Below the pieces are notes generated by a model, which had not been told where the DNA came from, ran no database searches, and was given only the letters and a program-made list of their open reading frames with translations. Positions 31,985-44,843 of a stretch of DNA of 64,000 nucleotides are shown piece after piece. Source of the DNA: Epiperipatus broadwayi (lineage: Eukaryota; Onychophora; Udeonychophora; Euonychophora; Peripatidae); contig JAQFVV010012575.1 in the NCBI GenBank assembly GCA_028023455.1, positions 1,730,517 to 1,794,516 of the forward strand. Direction: 5' to 3'. The number at the start of each line of letters is the position of its first letter. Position 1 is the stretch's first letter. Position numbers and translations under genes: made by a program.

Positions 31985-33272
31985 TAATATTTAAAAAAGG
32001 TGATAAAGAAGATATTAGAAATTACAGACTTATCAGCCTTTTATCAGTTTTATACAAAATTTTTACCAAGATAATTACAACTCGTCTACAGAGAACATTG
32101 GATTTCCACCAACTAAGTGAACAAACTGGATTTAAAAGTGGTTTTAGTACAGTAGATCATATCCAAGTATTGAGAGAAGTTATAGAAAGGACAAATGAAT
32201 ACGAGTTGCCATTATGCTTTGGATTTATAGATTATGAAAAGGCATTTGATTCTATAAACATTTCTTCAGTGATTAAAGCATTGGATCATCAAGGTATAGA
32301 TCCAGGATATTGTCATATTTTAAAGAATATTTATAAAAATGCAACAACAACAATTAGATTACATAATGATACTAGGGAAGTCAACATTGGGAAGGGTGTA
32401 AGACAGGGTAACTCCATATCTCCAAAACATTTTACAGCAGTGCTGCAAGAAGTATTTTGTGGATTAAAATGGGAAGCTAAATGAGTGATAGTAAATGGAG
32501 ATTATTTAAGTCATTTAGATTTTGCAGATGATGTAGTTGTTTTGCAAATAATGCTTTAGAGCTGCAGGAAATGTTGCAGGAGTTATCAGATGAAAGTAGG
32601 ACTAAAGATAAATGTTAAAAAGACTAAAGTAATGTTTAATAGATTTTCTCAAAATATGAAAATAAAGATTGATTATGATGAGTTAGAAGAAGTTAACAGT
32701 TACAAATACCTTGGTCAGATTATTAATACAGATGGAAACATAATGGATGAAATTAATCATAGAATTAAACTTGGTTGGAGTGCTTTTGGTAGAAATAACT
32801 TGATACTAAAAGGAAATATGCCTATGTGTTTGAAAAAGAAGGTTTTTAATAAATGTGTTTTACCAGTTCTTACTTATGGATCTGAGACTTGGACACTTAA
32901 TAGAAGAGCAATACAGAGACTTCAGACCACTCAAAGAAGTATGGAGAGATGCATGTTGGGCGTAACAAGAAGAGATCGAAAACACAATATATGGGTAAGA
33001 GAACAAACAGGTGTTACTGACCTCATTGAAAAAATTAAAAAACTGGAATTGGGCTGGACATATTGCTAGAAGAGATAATAACAGATGGACAATTGAAATA
33101 TTAAACTGGATTCCAAGAGATTATAAAAGACCCAGATAGAGACCACATGTGAGATGGATGGATGAAATAAGAAGTGTGCAGGGTGATGTGGAGAAGAGAA
33201 GCTAAAGATCAGAAAAGATGGATTGAACTTGGGGAGACCTTTATCCTGCAGTGGATTGATAATGGTTGATGA
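31985..33272 (+). pseudogene. RTE-like LINE, 5' truncated reverse transcriptase ORF with stops and frameshifts
   Basis: The longest LINE copy. From 31985 the frame has FKKGDKEDIRNYRLISLLS (RT motif 1-2), TGFKSGFSTVDHI, the motif A block FIDYEKAFDS with its aspartate, and VRQGNSISPKHF (motif B). A TGA at 32482-32484 breaks it, then FADDVV (motif C, both aspartates, about 32519-32536), then a frameshift and a third frame from 32590 with VKKTKVMFNRF, YKYLGQIINTDG and the C-terminal ERCMLGVTRRDRK. A further frameshift is near 33045. It ends GATAATGGTTGATGATG. The endonuclease domain is missing. Catalytic residues are still present, so inactivation is by stops and frameshifts. Such an enzyme family is a plausible source of the machinery that moved the SINEs and ribozyme repeats. 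Confidence 0.9.
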
Positions 33273-33741
33273 TGTTGATGAAGAAGCAAACCTTTTCTTT
33301 CTATTATAATACAGATTAATTACATAATATTCATGATATACACTTCTAATATTATATATACACACATTGAGTATATTTATTAAAGGGTCTCATGTTATAA
33401 TTATATATATTAAAGTGACTCTTGATATAGTTAAATATATTGTAATAGAAAAGAATAAGGTACATTTTAAGGTCATGGAAATCACCATCCTCTTCATAAT
33501 GAATGAATAGTTATTAAAAAAAAGCATCCCTGCTTTTACAGTTATAGAAAATGAACAAAAAATCAGCACTGCAAACAATGTAAGTAATTAGTAATCATAA
33601 ATTATAAGATGACACCACCAACATTAACTATTAAGACAATAATAATCCTTTGTAAAAACATTATAAATTCTGAGGCTAATCATCTTCTAGCCAATGCCCA
33701 CTTAAGATATAATATTAAAGCAATCAATATTTTATCAGCAG
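33273..33741. other. AT-rich sequence, no gene
   Basis: No feature recognised. Confidence 0.3.
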
Positions 33742-34300
33742 CAGTGCCGGATTTAGACTTGATGAGGCCCTAAGCTATATAAAGCCCAGAGACCCCTACT
33801 ACTTTAAATTAGACCAGATAATCTCAGAAAAACTTTAAAATGTATACACCTTTTAAATATATGTACAAGGAAAATATATTGTCATTTAATTTTTTATTAA
33901 AAGAAATAATAAATAATGGGTTTGCAAAATCACAGAAAAAATATTATATAATTTTCCAAAAGGTTTTAAGTTTCAACTTAAAACATTTTTGTTCCCAAAT
34001 GTAAAATCATTAATTATGTCATCAAAAGATATCTGCATAACATGTCTTTCTATACTCATAATTTGCTCTCAGTTCATTTTCTATTCTCTTTAACTATGAA
34101 AATGATCATTCTCTTGAACAAATTGTTGCCATTACACACAGGAATAATCATAATATTGCTTGAACATTGAGGAAAACTAACTGAATTCTGTTTTGAAAGA
34201 TGATTTCATACAGAAAATTTGTTCTTTTTCAGGATAATTCTGCTTGACATAATCATGTAAGTGCCTCAGTTCATTTACGAAGCTGGCCACTCTTGACTTT
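33742..34300 (-). pseudogene. hAT transposon remnant (transposase C-terminus and terminal repeat)
   Basis: The plus-strand start CAGTGCCGGATTTAGACTTG and GAGGCCCTAAGC is a hAT-type terminal repeat. On the minus strand, running toward it, protein-like pieces occur: FVNELRHLHDYVKQNY at about 34185-34290 and FDDIINDFTFGN near 34003-34023. The latter resembles the end of hAT dimerisation domains in ZMYM-like transposases, from memory. Several stops and shifts separate the pieces. The other terminus was not found. Confidence 0.5.
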
Positions 34301-34430
34301 ATAAAGTCCCTATCTTATGTTGAGATTTGAGAGTTCCCTTTAAAATCAAAATACACATTGTTTGGCAATTACACAAACATTTAAGGTACATGTGAAAAAG
34401 GCTAAAAGCCTTTCTTATTCCAATTACAGA
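34301..34430 (+). repeat. Direct duplication, copy 1
   Basis: ATAAAGTCCCTATCTTATGT, then TGAGATTTGAGAGTTCC, and AAAAGCCTTTC recur at 34660-34790. Probably part of the neighbouring hAT remnant or an internal duplication of it. Confidence 0.5.
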
Positions 34431-34650
34431 TTTACTGTGTGCTCAATCAGTAATCAGACTGTTACATTGGTTTCTATATTTCCATTGAAAAAAATCTTAA
34501 ATATTAACTCATTGTAAATCACAAGATTTCATGTAAATTAATTTATGAAAGGAAATAGTGGGTTAACTGTGTATAGAGTAATATCTTCGTACTCTCAAAT
34601 CAAGATGCTTCAGATTGGCCTATATAAATAAGAATTTATGTTAAAGATAA

Positions 34651-34790
34651 GACTCTTATCTTTATAAAGTCCCTATCTTGTGTTAAGATTTGAGAGTTCC
34701 TCTGTAGTCAAAAACTACATCATTTGGCTATTATACAAACGTTTAAAGCTCATGTGAAATAGGTCAAAAGCCTTTCTCTTTCCAATTATT
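34651..34790 (+). repeat. Direct duplication, copy 2
   Basis: Second copy of the block at 34301, about 360 bp downstream. ATCTTGTGTTAAGATTTG also links it to the 5.4 and 14.5 kb repeat. Confidence 0.5.
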
Positions 34791-36411
34791 GCTATATATA
34801 AATATATAAGCAATTACAAATAAATAATGGAAAGAAAATAATTAAATACAATATATATATATTAGTCAAGTCTAAACTTCACTTATTATTGCAAGAGAGG
34901 AAGGCGTGAGCAGAAGGTTTTGTTTTTTTAAAAAAAATGAAACTATTTCTTTAAAATGCAACATGTAAACAAAACAAATGAAAGTAAATTTACAAAATAA
35001 TAATACTATTATTAAAATTGCCAAAAGGATTTTACAATATAATTTGATTTTAAATACATCATCGCTTTTATAGACTAACCCTTGATTTACCGTATTTATT
35101 ATACATTTATGCCTGTGAGTGTGCTTCCATGACTTCAAATTAATAAGAATTATTTAAATTAAAAATATATGACTTTTACGCTGTTTAATAGTATAAGGTT
35201 TATATGATGACTGGGCTTCATTCCTCCCATTCTGGAAGAATCATATATTTTTAAATAGATAAAACGTTTAGCCAAAATAATAATATCCTTTATTTATTCT
35301 CTTCGAATATATTCTGTATGCGGCTTATACTAAATGTGATTGTGGAAAGCACTATGCAGAAATAAAGATGGTGAAATATCATTGATATAAAATATTTCAT
35401 AAATAATTTCATAAAATAATTAATGTCTGAATTAGAAGTCTTTAAATATAATTAAAAATAAACGTTATTTGTATCAACAAAATATGAATGATCTCAATTC
35501 AAGCATTTGGGCTTAAACTAAATTACCAAAACTATGACCTGCATGATTTATTAAAGTAATAGAGTTTTGGATTCTAAAGCACAAGATTCACAATTTATCG
35601 TTTTGCTTAGTCATTTCTAGTACTCCAACCTTTTAGAAATTCTTTAACAATTAATCATTTTGTTATTTTTAGCCCAACATGGTTTAGTATCATGATTGAA
35701 GACCAATGTTCATGAATGACAGCCTAATTCTATTACTTTTTGTAGTTGAAATTTTTGTTACCAAAACAAATATTTAATAATTACCAGAGCTGATCTGGTT
35801 TTTCAACTGTAATAAGCAGCACAGTTTGATGATGGACCCTGATTTAGTAGCAACATTAAATTCACCGAGTAATAAAGAAATTAGATATATGCAATAGTTG
35901 CTTTAATTATAAGTCTCAGATTGATACCTTGAGATTTCATTCAAAAATATTTGTGCATACAGTGTTTTCTGATAATCCAAATCACATTTAGTGACAAACC
36001 ATTTAAATACATATATATATGTTGTGTGTGTATGTAAGATTCTAACAGTCTTTCATATGGCTGCTACTAATAAACTAAATTCCATATTCTGCATGATATA
36101 CTATAGCTGTATATAATAAGGAAAGATGAAATTGAATCACTGTGCAATGGAATCAAAATCCACTCTTGCAAACTCTATGTGTCTCTATTCTATCACATTT
36201 AAAATAATGAGAAGCCATTCTTGTTTACTTTTATCAATTAATTGAATTGTTAGGATATTGATTTATGATTGGATAATAATTATTAACTGCACCCAAGGCA
36301 TCTTTATTTTTTAGAATATAAATTCATTTTTATACATATGTCTATGGTGTATATATATATATATAATTTATCTAATATAAATAAAATGTCGTTAATTAAA
36401 ACAAAATTGTA
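34791..36411. other. AT-rich sequence, no gene recognised
   Basis: The minus-strand frame at 34872-35138 (88 codons, Lys/Ile/Phe rich) looks like chance. Nothing else is supported. Confidence 0.3.
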
Positions 36412-36599
36412 ATTATAATAAAAATGATAAATTTAACGGTAACAAACTATTAAAAACAATCCTTAAATCGGCAGAAGTACTTTCTGTTAATTTAAGAACA
36501 GTTGAGGCAGGTTTAAAAAATTAACCAAAAGTACTTCAGTGGATTTAAGGATTGTTTATAATAGTTTGTTACCGTTAAATTTATTATTTTTATTATAAT
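36412..36599. mobile_element. MITE with about 84-bp terminal inverted repeats
   Basis: Left arm ATTATAATAAAAATGATAAA, TTTAACGGTAACAAACTATT and CAATCCTTAAATC pairs with the right arm up to 36599 with few mismatches, through AAGTACTT and TTAATTT. Only about 20 bp separate the arms, so it is nearly a perfect hairpin. No ORF. A target duplication cannot be told from the AT-rich flanks. Confidence 0.75.
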
Positions 36600-37669
36600 A
36601 TAATTTATCTGTAATTATTTATCAAGTATTAAAAAAGTCAATTATCTTTGCTATTTCATAAAGAATACTCTAAGTATCCAATCACTCTCAAAACAATAAT
36701 AACAAATATATATATAATTCATAAATTAAAAAATAAAATATCAATAATTAAAGTAAGGAAAGAGTATATACAGTCAAAAAATTAGGGACTAAAAAAGGTA
36801 TCTTACTTATATCAAGATTCAACTAATGTTTAATTTAGACAATATTACATATTGCATACAAATATCACCAGTATATTTAACTTGATCTAGGTCAACTAAT
36901 GAGTGTTGGATAAGCATGAAATGCATCTTGGGATCATTTCTTTTTAAAATATCTCTATTCATAGGTTTTAAAAAAATGTTTATAGTGTGGATGGTATTAA
37001 GTACTTCTATAAATGATATTAAACATATTACACATCAATTATACATTGCAAGATTTTTCATTAGCCAGTGAGTAGAAATATATATCAACAAATATATTTT
37101 ATGTGTGTTTACAAAAGAAAAATATTAAAATCACTTTACAAAACGTTTTCACCAAAGAATCTAAAAGTAAATAAAATTTAATAATTTGTGCCATAAGTAA
37201 TACATTGTTTTAAGTTATGAACAAATGAAATATGTATTATTTAAATATTTTAAGTCTTTAAAGCATCTCAGTCTTTACTCTGTGGTATACTTCACCAAAT
37301 AATTAAGTTTCTCATCAATATATAAACAAAATGGAAATTTTTAAAGTGGCTTAAAATATTAAATGCCTCTCTTTAAATCAACTGAATCTAAGGATAAAAT
37401 AAATGAATATAAAATAAAATGAAAACTTACAACACATCCAACATTAAACCTATCAATAATAATAAATTAGATATTTTTATATTTTAAAGTACTAATCTCA
37501 AAACTTCATTTAAATAATATATGAAATTACCAGGATGATTTCCAGTTTGGATCTCGCTGTTTACTTATATATATATTAATAATTTTTAACAGATGTAATT
37601 GCTTAAATATATGGCAATATCTGTTATACTTTTATATTAAAAAAATTACCATCAGATAATGTGATCATG
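36600..37669. other. AT-rich sequence with a family A fragment
   Basis: Apart from the fragment at 36885-36960 I see no gene or repeat. Confidence 0.3.
36885..36960 (+). mobile_element. Family A ribozyme fragment, decayed
   Basis: GATCTAGGTCAACTAATGAG, then TGTTGGATAAGCATGAAATG and ATCATTTC. Matches stem I, core and stem II of family A, but G5 is changed (CTAATGAG) and the 3' tail is lost. Confidence 0.5.
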
Positions 37670-37678
37670 AGATGTTAA

Positions 37679-37916
37679 ATATTTGAAATACAGGCATTCT
37701 TCACATACCTGGAGCCTAATTGTAAATATAGGGGATTTGAACTCAGACTTTCAAGTACCCTTCAACTATCCATACTATCTCACACCACTGATACATATGA
37801 TTGGTGATTATTTATCTTTTTTACATGTGTGTGATCATGTGTAGCAGTAGTATGAGATAGTATGAATAGTTGAAGAGTGCTTGAAAGTCTGAGTTCAAAT
37901 CCCCTATATTTACATC
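37679..37916. mobile_element. Family A palindrome without ribozyme 5' half
   Basis: The left arm (to 37800, minus sense) is the family tail: ATACCTGGAGCC side outward, B box GGATTTGAACTC, ending near ATACATATGA. The right arm starts at TTGGTGATTATTTATC (37801), exactly the base after the predicted hammerhead cleavage site, and runs to the B box GAGTTCAAATCCC and TATATTTACA. Neither arm has CUGAUGA. Flanking AGATGTTAA at 37670-37678 and 37917-37925 may be a 9-bp target duplication, but local hairpins make that uncertain. Confidence 0.7.
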
Positions 37917-38309
37917 AGATGTTAATAGCTCCCACTATTCAAAAGGAGTACCTATTAACATCTGATGGTAATAGGATCTAATAATATCTGATAGTAATTT
38001 TTCTAATATAAAATAGAAGATTTTCCCACACATATCCATACCAATGACTGTTTCAAAAGTATGCATCACTGTTTCATAGAATTTATTCATATACACCAAT
38101 TCTAAAAGAAAATTTCAGCAAAGCAATTTATAGAAGATAATTATTAGAAAATGTAAGAACTATCCATATCTATAGCACATAATATTTAATTCATTAGCAG
38201 TAAAATATATTTGTATATCAATAGACAAAGATTTATCTATTTTAAAACTTTTTATTTCCATAAAGTAACCAATTGATCTAAGATATAATTTATATGTTTA
38301 TTTTAAATA

Positions 38310-38372
38310 CTAAAAATAAGCAAAACTCTCTCCATACAGTAGTGCCACTCAAAGCAAGACAGAGTAATAGTG
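38310..38372. mobile_element. Minimal family B remnant (two tails joined)
   Basis: CAAAACTCTCTCCATACAGT and AGTGCCACTCAAAGCAAGAC, AGAGTAAT is the outer tail of family B, followed at once by AGTGATCATGTGAT, the opposite outer tip. Everything between, including the ribozyme, is missing. ATTTTAAATA on both sides may be a 10-bp target duplication. Confidence 0.5.
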
Positions 38373-38419
38373 ATCATGTGATATTTTAAATATCATTTAT
38401 ATTATTTATATTTCACATA

Positions 38420-40300
38420 GTGTAACAGTCAGAATCGTCTATCTCGCTAACACACTGCAGAATTCAAACCCCAGACACGAAACTGAACATTTTAGGAAGG
38501 GTTGCCTTCTAGATATACTAAGTTAGAATCTAAAGATCAAATTTCACAGCGCCATCTTCATGACAACGCATCTGATGCCACTACTAGTATGACCTTTGAC
38601 CGGTGCCTGGTGGTCAGGGAGAAACAAAAGACTCTATACTAAAAGAAGTTTGGGTGGCTAATTAACGTCTATGGATTTACAAAAGAAATGCAGAAAATAT
38701 ATATATAGACCGAAACAGTGATAGGAATCAAATAAAATAAGAGATCAAATTTAGTTTTAAATAATTTCACAAAATTTATTCATAATATATATATAACACC
38801 ACTATTTTCTTATATGAGACAGGGACACATATTAAATAATTGTGGGCATTATATTTCAATAAATGACAAAAAGGTTTTAAAACAAAGTGATATATTCTAT
38901 TCCTCGGGCTAATAGCATTACGATAATGTGCTTGACGAGATAGGAACATGTGCGAGGTGCTTTGAGCAATTATACAAGTTTAAGAAAATATTTGAAATTA
39001 AGTGTTATAAAATATTTATTGATTTCGAGAATAGCACGGACAAAAGCTTACTAAGCAACAAAGTGGGAATGTGATCAAAGCATTTATTTGAGAATAATAA
39101 TAGAGTTGCATTGGGAGGTCAGTATTGCTGATAATGAATTTATTAAAGTTGGAGGGTGTGACACATTTAAGTCACGGATGCTTTGTAAAATAAATATAAA
39201 ATAAAACAATATTGAAGATCCGGAATAATTACGGAGGGCATCTCGCCGCTAACCCGTAGGAAAGTATTTTATGAACAGCCGAAACTTAGCAACTGTGTGA
39301 CGATTGCGTTTAATTCCCAGGTGTGTCATTTGGAACACACTCTGCCTGGAAACTTGCAATATATGAAAAGAACGGACTTTGCCGGGTAAAGAATCCTTGG
39401 AAAAATAAAACAAAGCGGTCTCAACAACCAATTCATTTACCAGAAATACGAGACTAGTGTATATAAAAACATACTGAATGGGTTTTACTCGGATTAAGAG
39501 AAATGCCCAATCAAATTCCCCAAAATTTATTTAAAAGGGTCCGCACATTCTCGACGTCAATGATGAACTTTATAATTAAAGTAGAACACGGTAATTAAAA
39601 TAGGAAAATGCATGCTTGCAGGTTTGAAAAGTAAGTATAGATTTATATACGCAATCATGCATTAGGGGACACATTTAATCATTGACCTTGCACATACTCT
39701 CATATTAGATTAAAATCAATAACATGTAGATTTTAAACTATGTGATTATATTATATATTAAAGAATAGAATCGCCCTCGAACGAGTGATTTGCAAGATAA
39801 TAAAATTGGAAAATTATTTAGAAATTTAAAATATGCCTTCATAGCGGCATCTTATTTTCAACAAAGGGAATAATTCACTCGGTCAAAGACGATCATTATC
39901 ATAATAAAATAACAGAAAGCTTAATCAATAGAAAATATTAACCCAAGGATAGAGAGCAAAATGTTGAATAAACACGTTAAAGAAATACATAATGAAGTTA
40001 TGTGAAATATAAGAAAAACAATTTTAGAATAGCTATAGCATGTTAGTTAAGATTCACAAGAGCTCTTGGGTTAATTTAGGGTTACCTCTGGAGAAGCATT
40101 TTTAGGCAGATTGATGGTCGGCAGGTTTTTATATAATTTAACAGCAAAATCTGGAAATGTTCATATTTTTGGCAGCAGCAGTTCCGGGGTTCCCTATGTG
40201 ATGGCTTCCGATGGTCTGGAGCAGCAGCTGGCTATTCCGAGGGGACATAGCCATCTTAACGCCTCTACTCTGTCATGTCAAGGTTAGCAAGTTATTAGAA
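38420..40300. other. CpG-richer block of unknown origin
   Basis: Composition differs from the rest: CGTCTATCTCGCTAACACAC, CCGGTGCCTGGTGGTCAGGG, CTCGCCGCTAACCCG and CGTAGG, CATTCTCGACGTCAATGATG and GGCAGCAGCAGTTCCGGGGT give many CpG in a CpG-poor window. No long ORF, and I could not pair termini. A decayed LTR element or a UTR/regulatory block are both possible. The 60-codon minus-strand frame at 39249-39431 shows no family signal. Confidence 0.35.
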
Positions 40301-42210
40301 TAGAACTCAGAATGATTTCTCTTAGAAACATTAGCAAAAACTGGAGAACAAAAGAAAAACATTCTTTTTATAATAGATGTTAACAATAGAACTGCCCTGG
40401 AGCATTACAAAAATATATCGGACTTATCAGCTGTAATTAAATCTATCCCAATGTCTAAAGGAATTCAACATTAATTAATTTCTTTTGTTAATTTCCCTGT
40501 CGACATTCGGATTACAAACTAGATTTAATTAAAAATTACTTTTATTAATTAAAGAAAACCTTAAGCGGACATCTGCTGTTTTTAGATAAACTTATATAAT
40601 ATTAACTAATTAAACTATTGTCCCTGATTTATTTAAACAGAAATATTTGGAATAACTTTTATTAAATTAAAGAAAATGATTTTACTTTTTAAATTGCAAT
40701 ATTTGAATCTATCTACTAAACGAATATTTACTAAATGAATTTTATTTTAAATCAAAATATATTACGACGAAATAGATTCAAACATAATAACTTTAACAAT
40801 TTATAATTTTGATATGTTTTAAAATGCATATCATAGTGTGTGCACAATTACGACTTATATAACCTATTTTTTAATAAATCAAAATTATGTGAACATATAC
40901 ATAATCTATAATCTTTTATTTATTTGGGAATGACTTATATATATAATATGAGCATTGTACTCGTGGTTTAAAATTAGGCAGGATTTTCGGTATATAAGCG
41001 TATTGCAGACACACTATGATAGATTGGGGTTCAAACTAAGGTATGAGGTAGGAAATAGGTGAGAAAAGGTGAAACGAAGATCTGCAAAGCAGACCTTACT
41101 GTTTCAATAGAGAATGCAAAATTTAGTGCAATGGATTTGTTTTATTAAACTAAATCAATACGTAAAACACACTTATGATATAAATTTTTGAAAATCATTT
41201 AAATCATGGACAAATTTATTTTAATTGTATAAGTAATTAATTTTTAAAGAAAGAAAACACATTATTAAATTTTTTGCCTATTATTATAGTTAGACTTTAA
41301 ACATAACGTTTGATTTAAACAGAAAGGTTCAAATCAGATAATGAAAAATTAAACAATTTATCTTCTTTTAAAATGCTGCTTAACTAAAATAAAATAAATC
41401 AACAATAATGTTTTAAAATAAATTTAATTAATAATCATAAATTTGGATTATACATGTATGAAAGGATAAATACAAGTTTACCCATACCTTACTTTAGATT
41501 TACTTTTAGTGAATAATTAATTCAATGGGTTATGTTTATATAAAACAGTTTTGTTTACATTTTATAAATTTAATATAGGAATTAAAGTTTAATAATAACA
41601 ATTATATAATGAAATAATAAATAAGTTAATAGTATTTAATATAGTATATTTTTTGTAATATTTGTATACTGACGTAGCTAAATTAAATGTTGCATAATAT
41701 TAATAGCTAAATATATTTGTTTAAAATTTGTTCTAGAGATATGTTAGAGTAAAATATATTATCTAGGAAAATGTATTTATGTAGATTTTCATATATGAAT
41801 ATAAAAAATTGTATAGTTTTTTTTTGTATTGTTGATAACAGAAAACTATACCATTATTCCAATCCTAATAAATAGTTAGTTGAGAGAAGCGTGCAATATT
41901 AAAAAGGAATATAAATTCTTACTTCCTGAAGGTAAAAAAATGCACAAACTACACTTTTATAATTTACCACGAAAGAATTAGACTCTAATAATTGATCGTT
42001 TGAAGAGAAAATTGTAACCTCATATGATATTTTGTCTTATATTTAAATGCTCAGACAATAATTTAATTAAATACATGATCATTAACATTAAGATTTCATA
42101 TTATATGCTATTACATCTTAGTATTTATAATGTTATAGTCATATTCAGAATATATATTAATATTTTTCTTATTGATTAAATAACAGGAACAATGAACCAT
42201 TTACATTAGC
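40301..42210. other. AT-rich sequence, no gene recognised
   Basis: CAGACACACTATGATAGATT and GGGGTTCAAAC at 41001-41035 is a small GC-richer island. Otherwise featureless. Confidence 0.3.
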
Positions 42211-42650
42211 CGTTTTAATTAATACAATACGCTTCAACGTATAAAGACGAAATTATAAAATTATAAATTTTAATATTGGCTAAGCATTTTCAGAACCTGT
42301 TTACTCCATATTCATAGCCTTAAAATGTATTCAATTCATTTTATGCAAATTTATGCAAAACAACTCGGACCATTCACTTTTTAAAAATTGCTAAGCACGT
42401 GTTTGCAACTTCAAAAAAAAAAAAAAGGGTGGTCTGAGTTATTTTGCATAAAATAGAAAAGGCACGTGCTTTGCAATTTCAAAAAAGAAAAGGATGGTCT
42501 GAGTTGTTTTGCATAAATTTGCATACAGTTGAATACATTTTAAAGTTATGAAATGGAGTAAACAAGCTCTGAAAGCGCTTAGCCAATATTAAAATTCATA
42601 ATTTTATAATTTTGCCTTTATACATTGAAGAGCATTGTATTAATTACAAA
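42211..42650. mobile_element. Foldback element with about 175-bp inverted arms
   Basis: The left end TTAATTAATACAATACGCTT is mirrored by AAGAGCATTGTATTAATTAC on the right. The arms share AAATTATAAAATTATAAATT, TTAATATTGGCTAAGC, CTGTTTACTCCAT, ATTTATGCAAAACAACTC and GGACCAT. The centre has a tandem duplication (CACGTGTTTGCAACTTCAAA and CACGTGCTTTGCAATTTCAA). No ORF and no hammerhead core seen. It is distinct from families A-C. Confidence 0.7.
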
Positions 42651-44650
42651 GAACTGGTGAAATAAATTTATTATTACATTAACTGTTTTATAATCTCTAG
42701 CATCAATTTGTAACAACTATCCATTCCATTACATTATCATAGAACTTGTATAATGCTATTTAATCAAATAAGAGAATCTTGCTTTGTGACAATAAGTACT
42801 GTTATTATTTTATGTTAATAAATGTTATCTTATTGTGAAATTACTCGCATCATTATCTTCTTTTGTCAATTTATGAGCCAATAATGGTTCTCTATTTTTT
42901 AGAATTAACATATCAGATTAGAACTAATGAGCAAACAATTATACTCCTGTTTTTGTATCATACAATTTAAAAATTGTATAAAGTTTTAAAAATGTCTTGC
43001 TGAGATGTATTAAATAAATTAAACATGAAAATTTCTTTGAAAAAACATATCATTGTAATATGGATGAATTACAACCACTTCATTCACAGTTAACTTTTTT
43101 GTTAGACGATTAATTTGCAAATGTTTAAAAATGTAGCATGTAAATGCAGTGACATTGAATGAATTATTTATTTCTTTTATTATAATGTACCTGTATTCTT
43201 TTTTGGGAGGGGACGGGGAAGAGACTGATGTAAATACGATGACATTTGAATATATTATTTTTTATTATGTTGTGTTCTATTTTTTTTGGAGGGGAAGGAG
43301 TTGGAGAGCCTGATGTAAATGCAGTGATATTTGAATAAAATATTTTCTTCTTTATTATTGGGGGATGGCGACAAATAGTGAAACAGTTATAAATTAAAGC
43401 AATTTCATGTTCAAATATTTTTCAGATTATATTAACATTATATTTGTTAGTTTGATTCTGGATGGATTTTTAAAACATATTCAATTACTCTTGATAACAT
43501 TTAAAATTGTTGTTTGTTTTCATTTCAGAAAAATTAATATTTAGATAATTTATCTTGAGACGAACATTTGGGATTGTTTTAATCTCCATTTTGATTTTAT
43601 TTGAGCAGAGTATATTAAAATAATACTTTATAGTATATTTCAGAGAAGAGAAAATTGGAATCTTAGCTTTATCATATTTTGCCTATTTCATGTAATAATT
43701 TCAATTTATTATAACGATTTTATTTTGATATAAAATGGCTTTCAATTAATTTTTAGTGGAATGACCAAAACTCCAACTCAGATATTTCATAAATATATTG
43801 GCATTTATGATTAATTTCAATTAGCTAAGAATGGCCAATTTAGAATTAGCTACTATTTATCATTCAAAATAGAATTTAGAATACTTAACTTTCTCACTGC
43901 TCTATATATGTGTAAACATCATATCATATCATATCAAATAGTTCTCTTTCTGGAAAGTGTTTTTTATGAACAACTTTGTTTAATAATCATCTCTTTTTTA
44001 AATATCAACTTCAACTTATTTTCAACAAAGTCTTTTCTCAAGAAAAAAAAATTAAAATTTATATATATTATTTGTTATTGTTAGCTTTTCTTTGAAAGCT
44101 GTATATGGATACTTACGATTCTCTTAGAAAATATCAAATGCTAACATATTGTGAAGGTGATTAAAATCATAAATCCAATTATATACTTATAACAAATATT
44201 TATGCAATTTTATTTATTCTTTCCCTCCCCTATTATAAATGTTTTATTTCTTGAGTAATTTATAAAATAATCTTTAATATATGAGAATATAATAAATTTA
44301 ATAAAATGTGGTATTTATTTATACATAACAATATAAAGATATAATGTATATGTTTTCTGAATATATATAAAAATGTGGTTCCATTAATTGGTATCTATGA
44401 TAATGTATTTTGTTTATAAGCATCAAAGTATATTTGTCTTTCTTGTGTTTGGCATTTTAAATAATAATATAAATTAGTTGACTGTGATTTCTCTTATTTT
44501 TTTATTTTTATTCTGCTTTCTATCCCTATTTGTCCTGGAAAGTGAGTGAATGTGATAGAGATGTTGAGAATGATTGAAACGGTCTCATAAGTTTTTCAAT
44601 GAATTACATTAGGTAAGTTTCTTGAAGTCTATTAATTCTTGAATATTTGT
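42651..44650. other. AT-rich sequence with a local duplication, no gene
   Basis: At about 43145-43345 a block of about 90 bp repeats (TAAATGCAGTGACATTGAAT, then TTTTTTGGGAGGGGA and GAGACTGATGTAAATACGAT). Not coding. Confidence 0.35.
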
Positions 44651-44843
44651 CATTATCATCATCATCATCAATATTTACAACCATCATTTATCCACTTCAG
44701 GATGAAGGTCTCTCCAAGTTTAATTCAATTTCTCTGATCTCTAGCATCTCTTCTCTCTATCAAACCATCAAACTTCCTTATTTCATCCATCTCACATGTT
44801 GTCATTTTTAGATCTTTTTCAATCCCTTGGGATTCAATAATCC
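44651..44843 (-). mobile_element. RTE-like LINE, 3' fragment
   Basis: Starts (as 3' tail on the plus strand) with CATTATCATCATCATCATCA and ATATTTACAACC, then GGATGAAGGTCTCTCCAAGT, the reverse complement of the common LINE 3' end. It extends to the WIPRD region and is then truncated. More diverged than the other copies. Confidence 0.75.

Noticed and set aside
36412-36599. Hammerhead core in the 36-kb MITE
   Set aside because: No core strings; it is only a hairpin.
42211-42650. Hammerhead core in the 42-kb foldback
   Set aside because: No CUGAUGA/GAAA pair in the right order on either strand.
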